DNA of 64,000 nt from Marivita sp030148515 (GTDB taxonomy: Bacteria; Pseudomonadota; Alphaproteobacteria; Rhodobacterales; Rhodobacteraceae). Positions 42,259 through 50,472 of this stretch are shown here, piece by piece. The DNA lies in the NCBI RefSeq assembly GCF_048006345.1, contig NZ_CP180351.1:558001-622000 (forward strand), written 5' to 3'. How positions within the stretch are numbered: position 1 is the first letter of the stretch; every line of letters starts with the position of its first letter. The notes under the pieces are model-generated. The model was not told where the DNA came from and searched no databases. It saw only the letters and a list, made by a program, of their open reading frames with translations. Made by a program: the position numbers and the translations under genes.

Positions 42259-42945
42259 ATGCCCCCCGCGATCATCTTCGATCTCGACGGCTGCCTTGTG
42301 GACAGTGAAGTGCTGTCGCTCAAGGCCATCGCCGACGAGGCGCACCGTCTGGGTGCCCAAGACCTGAATCCGCGCGACTTGGGGAAAGAGGTGCTTGGCC
42401 TCAAGATGTCACGCATCGCCGAATGGGTTGGCAACAGGGCAGGGCGGCCAGCGCCTGAAGATTTCGCGGAGTGCATTGATCGGCTGCTGATGGAGCAGTA
42501 CCCGACTGATCTGAACCCAATCGACGGCGCATACGACCTGTTGTCAGCCCTTCATCATGCCGGATGTCACATGGCGGTCGCCACGGGCAGTTCAAAGGCA
42601 CGAATGGCGCTGGCCCTGCGCACAACGGGACTTGATGGCTTCTTCGAAGGCCGCGCGTGCAGCTCTGACGAGGTCGAACATGGCAAACCCGCGCCGGACC
42701 TGTTTCTCTTGGCAGCCAAGGTGATTGGTCGTGTTCCGGGCGATTGCATCGTGATCGAGGATTCCCCGCATGGCGTCGAAGGCGCTTTGGCCGCCGGGAT
42801 GACACCTGTCGGATTTGTCGGCGGTGGGCATCTTGAAGGTCGGCGCGACGATCACGCGGACACGCTCAGACAAGCAGGCTGCGTGTCGATTGTGGATCGT
42901 CTGGACAGGTTTCAGGACTTGGTCCTGTCCGGACACCTCATGTGA
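42259..42945 (+). CDS. HAD-superfamily hydrolase, beta-phosphoglucomutase/phosphatase type
   Basis: A 228-residue HAD protein with motif I DLDGCLVDSE (nucleophile Asp8 and Asp10), motif II VATGSSKARM, Lys in EHGKPAPDLFL and motif IV VIEDSPHGVEGALAAGM. A helical cap lies between motifs I and II. Next to the PfkB kinase, it could remove phosphate from an off-pathway ester or act as a mutase. Last gene of the plus-strand operon. Confidence 0.85.
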   Translation: MPPAIIFDLDGCLVDSEVLSLKAIADEAHRLGAQDLNPRDLGKEVLGLKMSRIAEWVGNRAGRPAPEDFAECIDRLLMEQYPTDLNPIDGAYDLLSALHHAGCHMAVATGSSKARMALALRTTGLDGFFEGRACSSDEVEHGKPAPDLFLLAAKVIGRVPGDCIVIEDSPHGVEGALAAGMTPVGFVGGGHLEGRRDDHADTLRQAGCVSIVDRLDRFQDLVLSGHLM

Positions 42946-42955
42946 CAGGAAAAAC

Positions 42956-42998
42956 GCGAGGCCGATCCGGCCCCGCGCCCTTTCTTACCATTTGGTAA
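42956..42998. terminator. Terminator region between convergent operons
   Basis: A GC stem (GCGAGGCCG / CGGCCCCGC around AT, 42956-42976) is followed by CCCTTTCTT, and then by TTACCA-TT-TGGTAA (42985-42998). It ends the HAD gene and the opposing permease gene. Confidence 0.55.
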
Positions 42999-43002
42999 AA
43001 TC

Positions 43003-43980
43003 TCAGCGGCTGGGCTTTTTGCCGAAGGCCACCGCAAGAACAATGATCGCACCCGCCACCATCATCTGCTCGGACACGTCCAGCCCCATGATGATCAGAC
43101 CGTTGTTGATGGTCCCGATCAGCAGGGCGCCCACGAAAGTGCCGATGATCGTGCCCTTGCCTCCGAACAGGCTTGTTCCCCCAAGGATCACAGCCGCGAT
43201 GGCCGCCAGTTCCGCGCCTTCACCGAAATTGTAGCGTGCAGTGCCCATCATCCCGGTCCAGAGCATCCCGGCCAACGCCGCGCCGACACCAGTGATCAGG
43301 AAGCAGATGATTTTCACACGCTTGGTGTTGATGCCCGAATAGCGCGCCGCCTCGCGGTTGCCTCCGGTCGCCAGCACTTGCCGTCCAAAAGGCGTGTAGC
43401 GCAGCACCACGTGGCCGAGGATCGCCACCGCAACGGCCCAGAGGAACAGGGTGGGGACCACGCCGATCGTTCCGGGGCCGAACACCATGTCGAAGGTCTC
43501 GTTCCGCACGGGCACGGGGTTGGTGTAGGTGATCCGCATGTCGATGCCGCGCACCAGTTGCATCATGCCCAGCGTCACAAGGAAAGACGGGATCGACAGG
43601 GCGGTGACGAAGAACCCGTTGACCAGACCGACCGCCACGCCGCAGAGAAGCCCGGCGATCACGCCGCCGACAAACCCGTATCCCGCCTGTATCGCCAGCG
43701 CCGACACAAGCGCCGCCAGCGCGGCTGTCGACCCGACGGACAGGTCCAGTTCGCCTGACGAAATGATGAAGGTCATGGCGATGGAGATCACCCCGATCAT
43801 CGCGGTTGTGCGGGCGATGTTGAACAGGTTCGACACTGTCAGGAAGCCCTTGTCGCCAATGGTGACGGCAAAGAAAAGAAGCACACCGGCAAAGCAGATG
43901 TACACGATGTTTTCGCGCCAGTTGATGCGTCCGAGATGGAACGATCTTTCTTGCGGCATGGGGTCAGCCTTGGACTGCAT
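43003..43980 (-). CDS. CUT2 (ribose-type) ABC transporter permease
   Basis: A 325-residue RbsC-like permease with eight to ten hydrophobic helices. It carries FIISSGELDLSVGSTAALAALVSA and EGAELAAIAAVILGGTSLFGGKGTIIGTFVGALLIGTINNGL, both characteristic of CUT2 permeases. GAGGAGG 9 bases before the ATG at 43980 decides the start, which overlaps the ATPase gene by 17 bases. Third gene of a binding protein-ATPase-permease operon. Confidence 0.9.
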   Translation of the reverse strand: MQSKADPMPQERSFHLGRINWRENIVYICFAGVLLFFAVTIGDKGFLTVSNLFNIARTTAMIGVISIAMTFIISSGELDLSVGSTAALAALVSALAIQAGYGFVGGVIAGLLCGVAVGLVNGFFVTALSIPSFLVTLGMMQLVRGIDMRITYTNPVPVRNETFDMVFGPGTIGVVPTLFLWAVAVAILGHVVLRYTPFGRQVLATGGNREAARYSGINTKRVKIICFLITGVGAALAGMLWTGMMGTARYNFGEGAELAAIAAVILGGTSLFGGKGTIIGTFVGALLIGTINNGLIIMGLDVSEQMMVAGAIIVLAVAFGKKPSR

Positions 43981-45457
43981 GGTGCAGAGCCTCCTCAGAT
44001 TGCACGTCTTTGCGGTTCATGTTCCCGATCACGCTGCCATCGTAGATGATGAGCAGCCGGTCGCTGATCGCGAGCAGCTCTTCGAATTCGGATGAAATGA
44101 CGACAACCGCCGTGCCTGCATCCGCGATCTCGCGCACTTTGCGCACCAGTTCGGATTTCGCGCCGATATCGACACCGATGGTCGGCTCATCAAGGATCAG
44201 CACCTTGGGTTTGCGCTCCAGCCACTTGGCCAGAACGATCTTCTGCTGGTTGCCACCGGACAGTAGGTAGACCTCCTGATCCGGGCCTTCGCACTTGATC
44301 TTGAGGTCCACGATATGCCGGTCGGATGCCGCGCGGGCGGGCTTGTCCCCGACAAAAAGGTTGCGCGTGAAGCGGGCAAGGTTCGGCAGGATCACGTTGT
44401 CCCGCAGGCTGTGATCCAGAACCAAACCCTGTGTGCGGCGGTCCTCGGGCACCAGCCCGACGCCTGCCTCAATGGCATCGCGATTGTTGCGCACGGGTTG
44501 GCCGCCGATCCGGACAGACCCGCCGTCAATCTGGCGAATGCCGAAAATGGCCTCGACAATCTCGGTGCGGCCTGAACCGGTGAGGCCGGCAAGCCCCAGG
44601 ATTTCGCCGGGGCGGACGTCAAAGCTGACATCGTCGACATACCCGTTCACCCGCAGGTTCTCAACCTCGAGAACAGGGGCCGCGGTCATGTCAACGTCGC
44701 GCGCGACCCAATCCAACGCGGCGGTGCTGTCAGAGCCAAGCATGGCGCGGATCAGCTCTTCCATTGTCACGTCACTTGTGTCGGCCGTCAGCATGTCGCG
44801 CCCGTCGCGCATCGCGGTGATGCGGTCGCAAATCTGGTAAATCTCGGCCATGCGGTGCGAGATGTAGACGATGGAAATACCTTGCGTCTTCAACTGGTTC
44901 ACCAGTCGAAACAGGGTCTCAACCTCGCTTTCGGACAGCGAAGCGGTGGGTTCGTCCATCACGATGATACGGGCGTTCTTGGACAGCGCTTTGGCTATTT
45001 CGACCATCTGTTTCGCACCAACGCTCAGGTCTTCGACACGTGCGCGCGGGTCGATGTTTTCGCCGAATTCCTGAAGAATATCGTGCGCACGGCGGATCAT
45101 CTCGGCGTCGCGAATGAAGATATTGTTGCCGCGTTTCGGCTCGTGACCCAGAAAGATGTTTTGGGCGACAGTCAGGGTGGGGATCAGGCTGAATTCCTGA
45201 AAGATCATCGCGATCCCGGCGGCTTCTGCATCGCGGGGTGCGGCAAAGCTGACATCCTGTCCGTCGATCTGCACGGTGCCGGCATCCCGCTGATAGACGC
45301 CTGTCAGGATCTTCATGAGGGTGGACTTGCCCGCGCCGTTTTCGCCCATCAAGGCATGGCATTCGCCCTTGCGAAGAGTGAACCCGGCATGGCGCAGCAC
45401 GGGGTTGCCGTTGAACGCCTTGTCGATGTCCCGCATGGTCAAAACATCTGTCGACAT
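43964..45457 (-). CDS. CUT2 ABC transporter ATPase with two nucleotide-binding domains
   Basis: A 497-residue RbsA/MglA-like double ATPase. First domain: Walker A GENGAGKST (about 37-45), signature LSVGAKQMVEIAKAL, Walker B IIVMDEPTASLS. Second domain: GLTGSGRTE in place of the lysine-containing Walker A, signature LSGGNQQKIVLAKWL, ILDEPTIGVD. The degenerate second site is normal for this family. The ATG at 45457 gives the usual MSTDVLTMRDIDKAF start; the frame open to 45514 includes the intergenic gap. Confidence 0.92.
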   Translation of the reverse strand: MSTDVLTMRDIDKAFNGNPVLRHAGFTLRKGECHALMGENGAGKSTLMKILTGVYQRDAGTVQIDGQDVSFAAPRDAEAAGIAMIFQEFSLIPTLTVAQNIFLGHEPKRGNNIFIRDAEMIRRAHDILQEFGENIDPRARVEDLSVGAKQMVEIAKALSKNARIIVMDEPTASLSESEVETLFRLVNQLKTQGISIVYISHRMAEIYQICDRITAMRDGRDMLTADTSDVTMEELIRAMLGSDSTAALDWVARDVDMTAAPVLEVENLRVNGYVDDVSFDVRPGEILGLAGLTGSGRTEIVEAIFGIRQIDGGSVRIGGQPVRNNRDAIEAGVGLVPEDRRTQGLVLDHSLRDNVILPNLARFTRNLFVGDKPARAASDRHIVDLKIKCEGPDQEVYLLSGGNQQKIVLAKWLERKPKVLILDEPTIGVDIGAKSELVRKVREIADAGTAVVVISSEFEELLAISDRLLIIYDGSVIGNMNRKDVQSEEALHHAVQG

Positions 45458-45520
45458 GTCGTGCTCCTCCTCACAGACAAGCCGTACGCCACGGGGAGGC
45501 GTGGCGTACGGCAAGCTGCA

Positions 45521-46702
45521 TCAGTTGCTGGCCAGATCGGCTTGCATCGTTTCCGGCAACGGGATGCGGTAGATCTTCTCATACGCCTCGGCGAGGTTGT
45601 CGCGGCTCACACGAACCGGCGGCACCGAGATGTAGGAGGGCAGGCTTTCGCCGATCAGCGCCAGTGCACCGGCGCTCGCCTCAGTGACGCCCTGTGTGTA
45701 GGGCTGTTGGGTCGAGATACCCGCGATGAAGCTGTTGGCAGCCATCTCGGCAGCAACGATCTGATCGAAGTTCTCGTTCACGATCTTGAAGTCCGCCGGA
45801 CGCTTGCCGTTGATGCGCGCGGCTGTGGCAGCCCCCATCGCCGGGATCGACCACGACCCGTAAACACCCTGCAGCGTGGGATAACGGGCGAGCAGGGCCT
45901 GTGCCACTTCCTGACCCTTGTTCGGGTTGTCATGACCGGCCGCCGCGACCAGTTGCAGGTCGGGATACTTGGCGATCATGCGGGCGATAAAGCCGATGTA
46001 GCGCAGGTTGGTCACGTGGAAGTCGTTCGCGTAATACATCGCCGCGACATCGCCTTCGCCGCCGACTGCGTCGTTCAACAGGTCAGCCAGATACATGCCA
46101 AGGGCAAGGTTGTCGGACGAGATCACCGACACGTAGTCCTCACCCGGCTGCATGCCGTCGGCGGCCTGGTCGATGAACACGATCTGCGAACCGGCATCGG
46201 CAAGGCGCTGGAACGCGGATGCGGTGGTCGCGGTGTTCAGCGGGATCGATACCACCAGATCGGGCTTCAGTACCGAAATCGCGTCGAGGTCGGAAATCTG
46301 GCGTGCGTCTTCCCAGTTCGCATTGGTTTCTGCGACCACTTCGATGCCCAGATCGACAAAGGTTTCCTTGAGGCCCAGAAGCTGCTGCGAGGCCCAGTCG
46401 TCACCCAGCCAACCCATTGAGATCGCTGCGGTAAAGTTGCCTGCACGGATCTTTTCTTTTTGCTCTTCGGTGATCTGGATCTCGGTGTAAAGCACACCTT
46501 CCTCACCGCGCGGTCCAAGGCTGACGACGGTCTGGGACAGATCGTCGATCTTGGCCAGCTCCAGCGTGCGTTCTGTCGGCGCCTTGTACCACAGCGGGTG
46601 ACGAACATCGCCGATATTGTCCTGCGCAAAGGCGGGCAGGGACAGGCCAAGGATGGCAGCAGTTGCGCCAGTGGCCATGAGGGTTCTACGGGTCAACTTC
46701 AT
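45521..46702 (-). CDS. CUT2 sugar-binding protein, RbsB-type
   Basis: A 393-residue periplasmic binding protein with a signal peptide (MKLTRRTLMATGATAAILGLSLPAFA, twin-arginine-like). The mature part has the type I fold pattern SMGWLGDDWASQQLLGLKETF, DLVVSIPLNTATTASAFQRLADAGSQIVFIDQ and VQGV-like LQGVYGSWSIPAMGAA. It leads the CUT2 importer, 63 bases upstream of the ATPase. It probably brings in a second substrate of the same regulon, such as a sugar-like or polyol compound. Confidence 0.87.
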   Translation of the reverse strand: MKLTRRTLMATGATAAILGLSLPAFAQDNIGDVRHPLWYKAPTERTLELAKIDDLSQTVVSLGPRGEEGVLYTEIQITEEQKEKIRAGNFTAAISMGWLGDDWASQQLLGLKETFVDLGIEVVAETNANWEDARQISDLDAISVLKPDLVVSIPLNTATTASAFQRLADAGSQIVFIDQAADGMQPGEDYVSVISSDNLALGMYLADLLNDAVGGEGDVAAMYYANDFHVTNLRYIGFIARMIAKYPDLQLVAAAGHDNPNKGQEVAQALLARYPTLQGVYGSWSIPAMGAATAARINGKRPADFKIVNENFDQIVAAEMAANSFIAGISTQQPYTQGVTEASAGALALIGESLPSYISVPPVRVSRDNLAEAYEKIYRIPLPETMQADLASN

Positions 46703-46750
46703 TTTGGTCTCCTCCGATGGAAGTTTTCGCGTTAGGGGGGTGACCGCCGA

Positions 46751-47662
46751 TCAGCGGTCGAGCATGAATTCCTTGAGCATCGCCGCAAGGCGATCCTGCG
46801 CTTCGAGCGCAAGCGAGTGACCGCATTCCTCGAAGACGGCGGCTTTCTCTACGCCGTTGGACAGTCGTGCCATCTGTTCCTCGACCAGCGGTCCAAAGAA
46901 TTCCGGCGCGCCCACGGTCATGATGGGCAGGGTGAGTTTCTCGTTGCGCAATTCGCGCACGATCTCGGCGTTCTTGAAGGCGGCGCGATAGGTTTCGAGC
47001 GTACCCCGCAGACCACCCGGCGCCTTGAGGCAGGCGACCCACTCGTTCATCGCCTCTTCGGTGATGGCGTTGGGGTTCCAGGTCTCAGCCTTGATCCAGA
47101 ATTCCCAGAACTCGCGTTCCTTGCCGTTGATCAGCATCTCGGGCAGGTGGGGGATCCAGAAGAAGGGGATGTGCCAGACCCAAACGCCGCTTTGGCGAAA
47201 CTGGGACGTGATGTTGTCGGGGGTGAAAAACGACGCTTCTTCAAGACCTTCGCTCGACATCAGCATTTCACAGAAAGACAGGGTCTTGACGCGCTTGCGT
47301 TCGGTTGCCGCCAGCACATAGGCAAATTCCGCGCCGCGGTCTTCGCCATGCACATGGAACGTGTCATGGCCAAGGAAGGTCATCAGCTCTGCGAGGTCCT
47401 GCGCGTTGGTGCGGCTGTCATAGCCTTCGCTGACGGGGGGCTTGTCGGTGTAGCCAAAGCCGCGCAGGTCGGGGGCGACAACGGTGAAATGTTCGGTCAG
47501 CAGCGGGATCAGCTTGTGCCAGTAGTAGTTGGTCTTGGGTGTGCCATGGACCAGCAGCAGGGGTTCGCCCTGACCGGCAGTCACATAGTGCATCCGGATG
47601 CCGTTCACGCGGGCACGCCCATGCTTCACCGGTGCGCCTGTATGATCGAAAATCTCGGCCAT
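46751..47662 (-). CDS. Alpha/beta hydrolase with Asp nucleophile (epoxide hydrolase/dehalogenase type)
   Basis: A 303-residue hydrolase. Oxyanion motif HGTP at 39-42; nucleophile elbow GEDRGA with Asp108 in place of Ser; acid/His near the C-terminus in FEECGHSLALE. Asp nucleophiles mark epoxide hydrolases and haloalkane/fluoroacetate dehalogenases. A cap domain rich in Trp (SGVWVWHIPFFWIPHLPEM) lies between. It is probably the first gene of the CUT2 operon, 48 bases upstream of the binding protein, and may convert an imported precursor to a diol. Confidence 0.82.
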   Translation of the reverse strand: MAEIFDHTGAPVKHGRARVNGIRMHYVTAGQGEPLLLVHGTPKTNYYWHKLIPLLTEHFTVVAPDLRGFGYTDKPPVSEGYDSRTNAQDLAELMTFLGHDTFHVHGEDRGAEFAYVLAATERKRVKTLSFCEMLMSSEGLEEASFFTPDNITSQFRQSGVWVWHIPFFWIPHLPEMLINGKEREFWEFWIKAETWNPNAITEEAMNEWVACLKAPGGLRGTLETYRAAFKNAEIVRELRNEKLTLPIMTVGAPEFFGPLVEEQMARLSNGVEKAAVFEECGHSLALEAQDRLAAMLKEFMLDR

Positions 47663-48179
47663 TTTTCCCTCCCTTTAGGTGCTTTTGACCATGCTCTTCA
47701 CGTTGCGGGGTCTTTGTGATCGCGGTCAGTCAGGGTGGCTTTGGGCGTGTCCCTTACGCCGCCTGAACATGTGCTGCGGTTATGAACTTATGTTCTAACA
47801 GTGGATCAAATGTCAAAATAAAAATTTCAGACGCACAGCTTGCGTGTTCCGAGGGTGGGCGGCCCGATGTGAAGGTGTAAAAAATAAATCTAAAAAAAAC
47901 AGATTATTATTTCGAAAATTGGAGGATACTCAATCGGTCGCGTTGCGCGCGCTCTGCCTGGGGAATTGTCCGGGTCGACACATGTAGGAACATTTGAAAT
48001 GTAGTATCATTATATGTTCTGGATCGTCCGATCGGGTGAATCTCTGGGTGAACCGCACTCTGCGAGGCGTGACACCGATTCTGTCCGTTGGTTTCGCACG
48101 GGGCGCGGGCAAAAAGTGAACCGGTCTCTGCGCGCGAACAAAGCTGCAGTTTTCGGGTGCGCGATGCCTTCTGAGGTAC
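47663..48179. promoter_or_regulatory. Control region upstream of the hydrolase/CUT2 operon
   Basis: 517 bases without a gene. It contains TGAACAT at 47764, the inverted repeat GAAC-TTAT-GTTC at 47784-47795, and GAACAT/ATGTTC half-sites at 47988 and 48014-48019. These resemble the cluster at 36633-36717 and suggest shared control. The remainder includes an AT-rich tract (about 47815-47930) consistent with promoters. Confidence 0.5.
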
Positions 48180-48857
48180 TTACGACGGCGCCGCTTCCGC
48201 CTCTGAAAGACGGGTCACCGTCTTGGCCATGGCGTGATCGATATGCGCCTTCATTTCGTCTTCGGCACGGGCGACATCGCCTTGCATCAAGGCCTCGATC
48301 ACCCGGCTGTGTTCCGTCCACGAGGTGTCGGCCGACACGACGCCGCGCACAACCACCGCCATGGATCGGCGGATGTGATGCCAGTTGGTGCGCATCGTGG
48401 TTTGGATGGTGTCGTTGCCGGCCCAAGTGTAGATCATTTCGTGGAACTCGAAATCGACGGCAATCTGCTGATGCGGATCGTTGGATCGCACCGCCTCCCA
48501 CCCGCGTTTGAGCATCATCTCCGCCTCTTGCGCGGCATCCGCCGGTTTGCGCTCATGTGCGAGGCGGATCGCGAAGGGTTCGACGGCGCTGCGGAATTCG
48601 TAGATCGACAGGAACTGCTCGGGGCTGATGCGCGAAACCACGACACCCCGGCGTCCGGTGTCTTCCACGAACCCGTTGGCCTTGAGCAGGGAGATCGCGC
48701 TGTTCACCGGCTGTCGCGAGACTTTCAGGCGGGCTGCGATCTCGTCCTGATTGAGCCGCTCCCCCGGTTCGAACTCTCCGGAACAGATCGCATTCAGCAG
48801 GATATCGTATGTTTGCTCGGTCAGCGATTTGGGCTGTTCTATCGTCTGCATGTCCAT
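48180..48857 (-). CDS. GntR-family transcriptional regulator with FCD domain
   Basis: A 225-residue regulator: winged HTH (EQTYDILLNAICSGEFEPGERLNQDEIAARLKVSRQPVNSAISLLKANGFVE, about 12-65) and an all-helical FCD ligand-binding domain with FRSAVEPFAIRLA and the metal/ligand His residues in FEFHEMIYTWAGND and EHSRVIEALMQGD. Such FadR/VanR-type regulators sense small carboxylates or sugar acids. It is divergent from the RHH gene with a 16-base palindrome in the gap, so it likely controls the GMC2 group at 48979-52931 and itself. Confidence 0.88.
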   Translation of the reverse strand: MDMQTIEQPKSLTEQTYDILLNAICSGEFEPGERLNQDEIAARLKVSRQPVNSAISLLKANGFVEDTGRRGVVVSRISPEQFLSIYEFRSAVEPFAIRLAHERKPADAAQEAEMMLKRGWEAVRSNDPHQQIAVDFEFHEMIYTWAGNDTIQTTMRTNWHHIRRSMAVVVRGVVSADTSWTEHSRVIEALMQGDVARAEDEMKAHIDHAMAKTVTRLSEAEAAPS

Positions 48858-48920
48858 CCTTTCACACGCAGACCAGACCTTGGTCGCATGTTTTTTTCGA
48901 AGCCATAGACTAAATTAAAA

Positions 48921-48936
48921 ATTTCGTATACGAAAT
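48921..48936. promoter_or_regulatory. Palindromic operator for the GntR regulator
   Basis: ATTTCGTATACGAAAT is a perfect 16-base palindrome in the 121-base divergent gap. Its core fits the GT-N(0-3)-AC pattern common for FadR/VanR-subgroup operators. Confidence 0.65.
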
Positions 48937-48978
48937 ACGTACTGAATGCTGAACGCATGATTTTTGGGAGGATGAACC

Positions 48979-49272
48979 ATGTGTGAAGTCTTTGCCGGAC
49001 AAGATCCCGAACGCTACACAAGCACCACCCGGCGTTTACGCCTGAACGGACAGAGCACGTCGATTCGATTGGAGAACGCGTTCTGGGCAACCTTGGATGA
49101 GATCGCTGCCCGTGACGGCGTGTCGACCCCGATGTTCATTTCGACCCTACATTCCGAAGTTCTGGAACGTCGCGGCGAGCCGAAAAACTTCACCTCGTTG
49201 CTGCGCTGCGCCTGCCTGAAATTCATGGAGATCAACCAATCCACGCCCGTACACGCCATGGCGGCAGAGTGA
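48979..49272 (+). CDS. Ribbon-helix-helix domain protein
   Basis: A 97-residue small protein with RRLRLNGQSTSIRLENAFWATLDEIAARDGVSTPMFISTLHSEVLE, a ribbon-helix-helix DNA-binding-like fold (RHH_4 type), and a C-terminal FTSLLRCACLKFMEIN. ATG at 48979 follows GGGAGG. Proteins of this kind occur beside metabolic operons in alphaproteobacteria; the role is unknown. It probably opens the GntR-controlled group. Confidence 0.75.
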   Translation: MCEVFAGQDPERYTSTTRRLRLNGQSTSIRLENAFWATLDEIAARDGVSTPMFISTLHSEVLERRGEPKNFTSLLRCACLKFMEINQSTPVHAMAAE

Positions 49273-49387
49273 CTTTGTCCCTCTGAACGACAGAAAAAAT
49301 GCGGGGTAGTACAGGCATACTACCCGCACCCCCCATGGGCCGGACTAGCCTGCGAACGGACACAGAAACCAACCGCAGGAGTCACCC

Positions 49388-49783
49388 TTGGCAAAGCAAA
49401 TCCATTCGATGATCCGCGTTCTTGATGAGGAGCGGTCGGTCGCGTTCTACGACAAGGCATTTGGCCTCAAAGTCGCGGACCGGCTCGATTTCCCGGACTT
49501 CACGCTGATCTATCTGAGCAATCCCGAAACCGAGTTCGAACTCGAGTTGACCGTGAACAAGGGTCAGACCGAGCCTTACGATCTTGGCAACGGCTACGGC
49601 CACCTTGCTGTCTCGGTCAGCGATCTGGACTCCGAGCATGCCCGGTTCGAGGCGGAAGGCCTGAGCCCCCGCAAACTCGTGTCCTTTGCGCCGGCAGGCG
49701 AGGTGATCGCCCGGTTCTTCTTTGTCGCCGATCCGGACGGGTACCAGATCGAGGTGCTCGAACGCGGTGGACGGTTCAAGTGA
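49388..49783 (+). CDS. VOC-family protein, glyoxalase I-like
   Basis: A 131-residue vicinal-oxygen-chelate protein. The metal-ligand pattern of glyoxalase I is present: His in QIHSMIRV, Glu in FELELT, His in YGHLAVSV and Glu in YQIEVLE. TTG start at 49388 with AGGAG about 6 bases upstream. It could detoxify a 2-oxoaldehyde made by the GMC dehydrogenase or aldolase nearby, with glutathione as the usual co-substrate. Confidence 0.83.
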   Translation: MAKQIHSMIRVLDEERSVAFYDKAFGLKVADRLDFPDFTLIYLSNPETEFELELTVNKGQTEPYDLGNGYGHLAVSVSDLDSEHARFEAEGLSPRKLVSFAPAGEVIARFFFVADPDGYQIEVLERGGRFK

Positions 49784-49839
49784 TCAGGCCGCACCTGTCC
49801 TTTCCAAAAGGTGCACATCAAACAGGGAGGAGAATTCTC

Positions 49840-50364
49840 ATGTCACAGAAAGAAAGCCTGCGTGGGTTGACCCGGCGTGACCTGCTCAAGCGCGCAAGTG
49901 CTGCGGGTGCGTCCTTTGTCGTCGGGGCCGGGTTCCTTGCCGCACCTGATGCGGCATGGGCCTATGAAGCCACGCATCTCGATGCAGAAACCTTTGCCAC
50001 GCTTGTCCAGATGGCGCGCGATATCTATCCGCACGATCAGGTGGCCGATGAATACTATGTGATCGCGGTCAAGGGCTATGACAGCGCCGAAGCGGTGGCT
50101 GGCATCACGGCCGGGATTGCCGCATTGAATGCGGCCGCTCAGGGCAAGGGCTTCGACAGCTATCTCGCCACCGGATGGGAACGCGACCGCGTCGACATCC
50201 TGCGCGGCATGGAAGACAGCGCGTTCTTCCAGCAAATCCGCGGCGGTCTGGTGACCGGTCTTTATAACCAGAAGGCGGTCTGGCCGATCTTTGGCTACGA
50301 GGGCGAGTCCTTCTCGCAGGGCGGTTACATCGATCGCGGTTTCAACGACATCAACTGGCTATAA
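49840..50364 (+). CDS. Gluconate 2-dehydrogenase subunit 3-like (GMC small subunit), second copy
   Basis: A 174-residue small subunit. Twin-arginine signal: LTRRDLLKRASAAGASFVVGAGFLAAP (about residues 10-36). The body has DIYPHDQVADEYYVIAVKGYDS and VWPIFGYEGESFSQGGYIDRGFNDINW, closely like the protein at 11670-12263. It carries the GMC flavoprotein encoded 108 bases downstream across the membrane. ATG at 49840 follows GGGAGGAG. Confidence 0.87.
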   Translation: MSQKESLRGLTRRDLLKRASAAGASFVVGAGFLAAPDAAWAYEATHLDAETFATLVQMARDIYPHDQVADEYYVIAVKGYDSAEAVAGITAGIAALNAAAQGKGFDSYLATGWERDRVDILRGMEDSAFFQQIRGGLVTGLYNQKAVWPIFGYEGESFSQGGYIDRGFNDINWL

Positions 50365-50472
50365 TCGAAACCCGCCGCGTTGCCCGCTTTGGCGACCTCT
50401 CGTGACCGCTAGGAGACGAGACCGGGTCGACCGATGTGGGGGCAATGATGGCCGGTTCCGGGAGGAACACAC

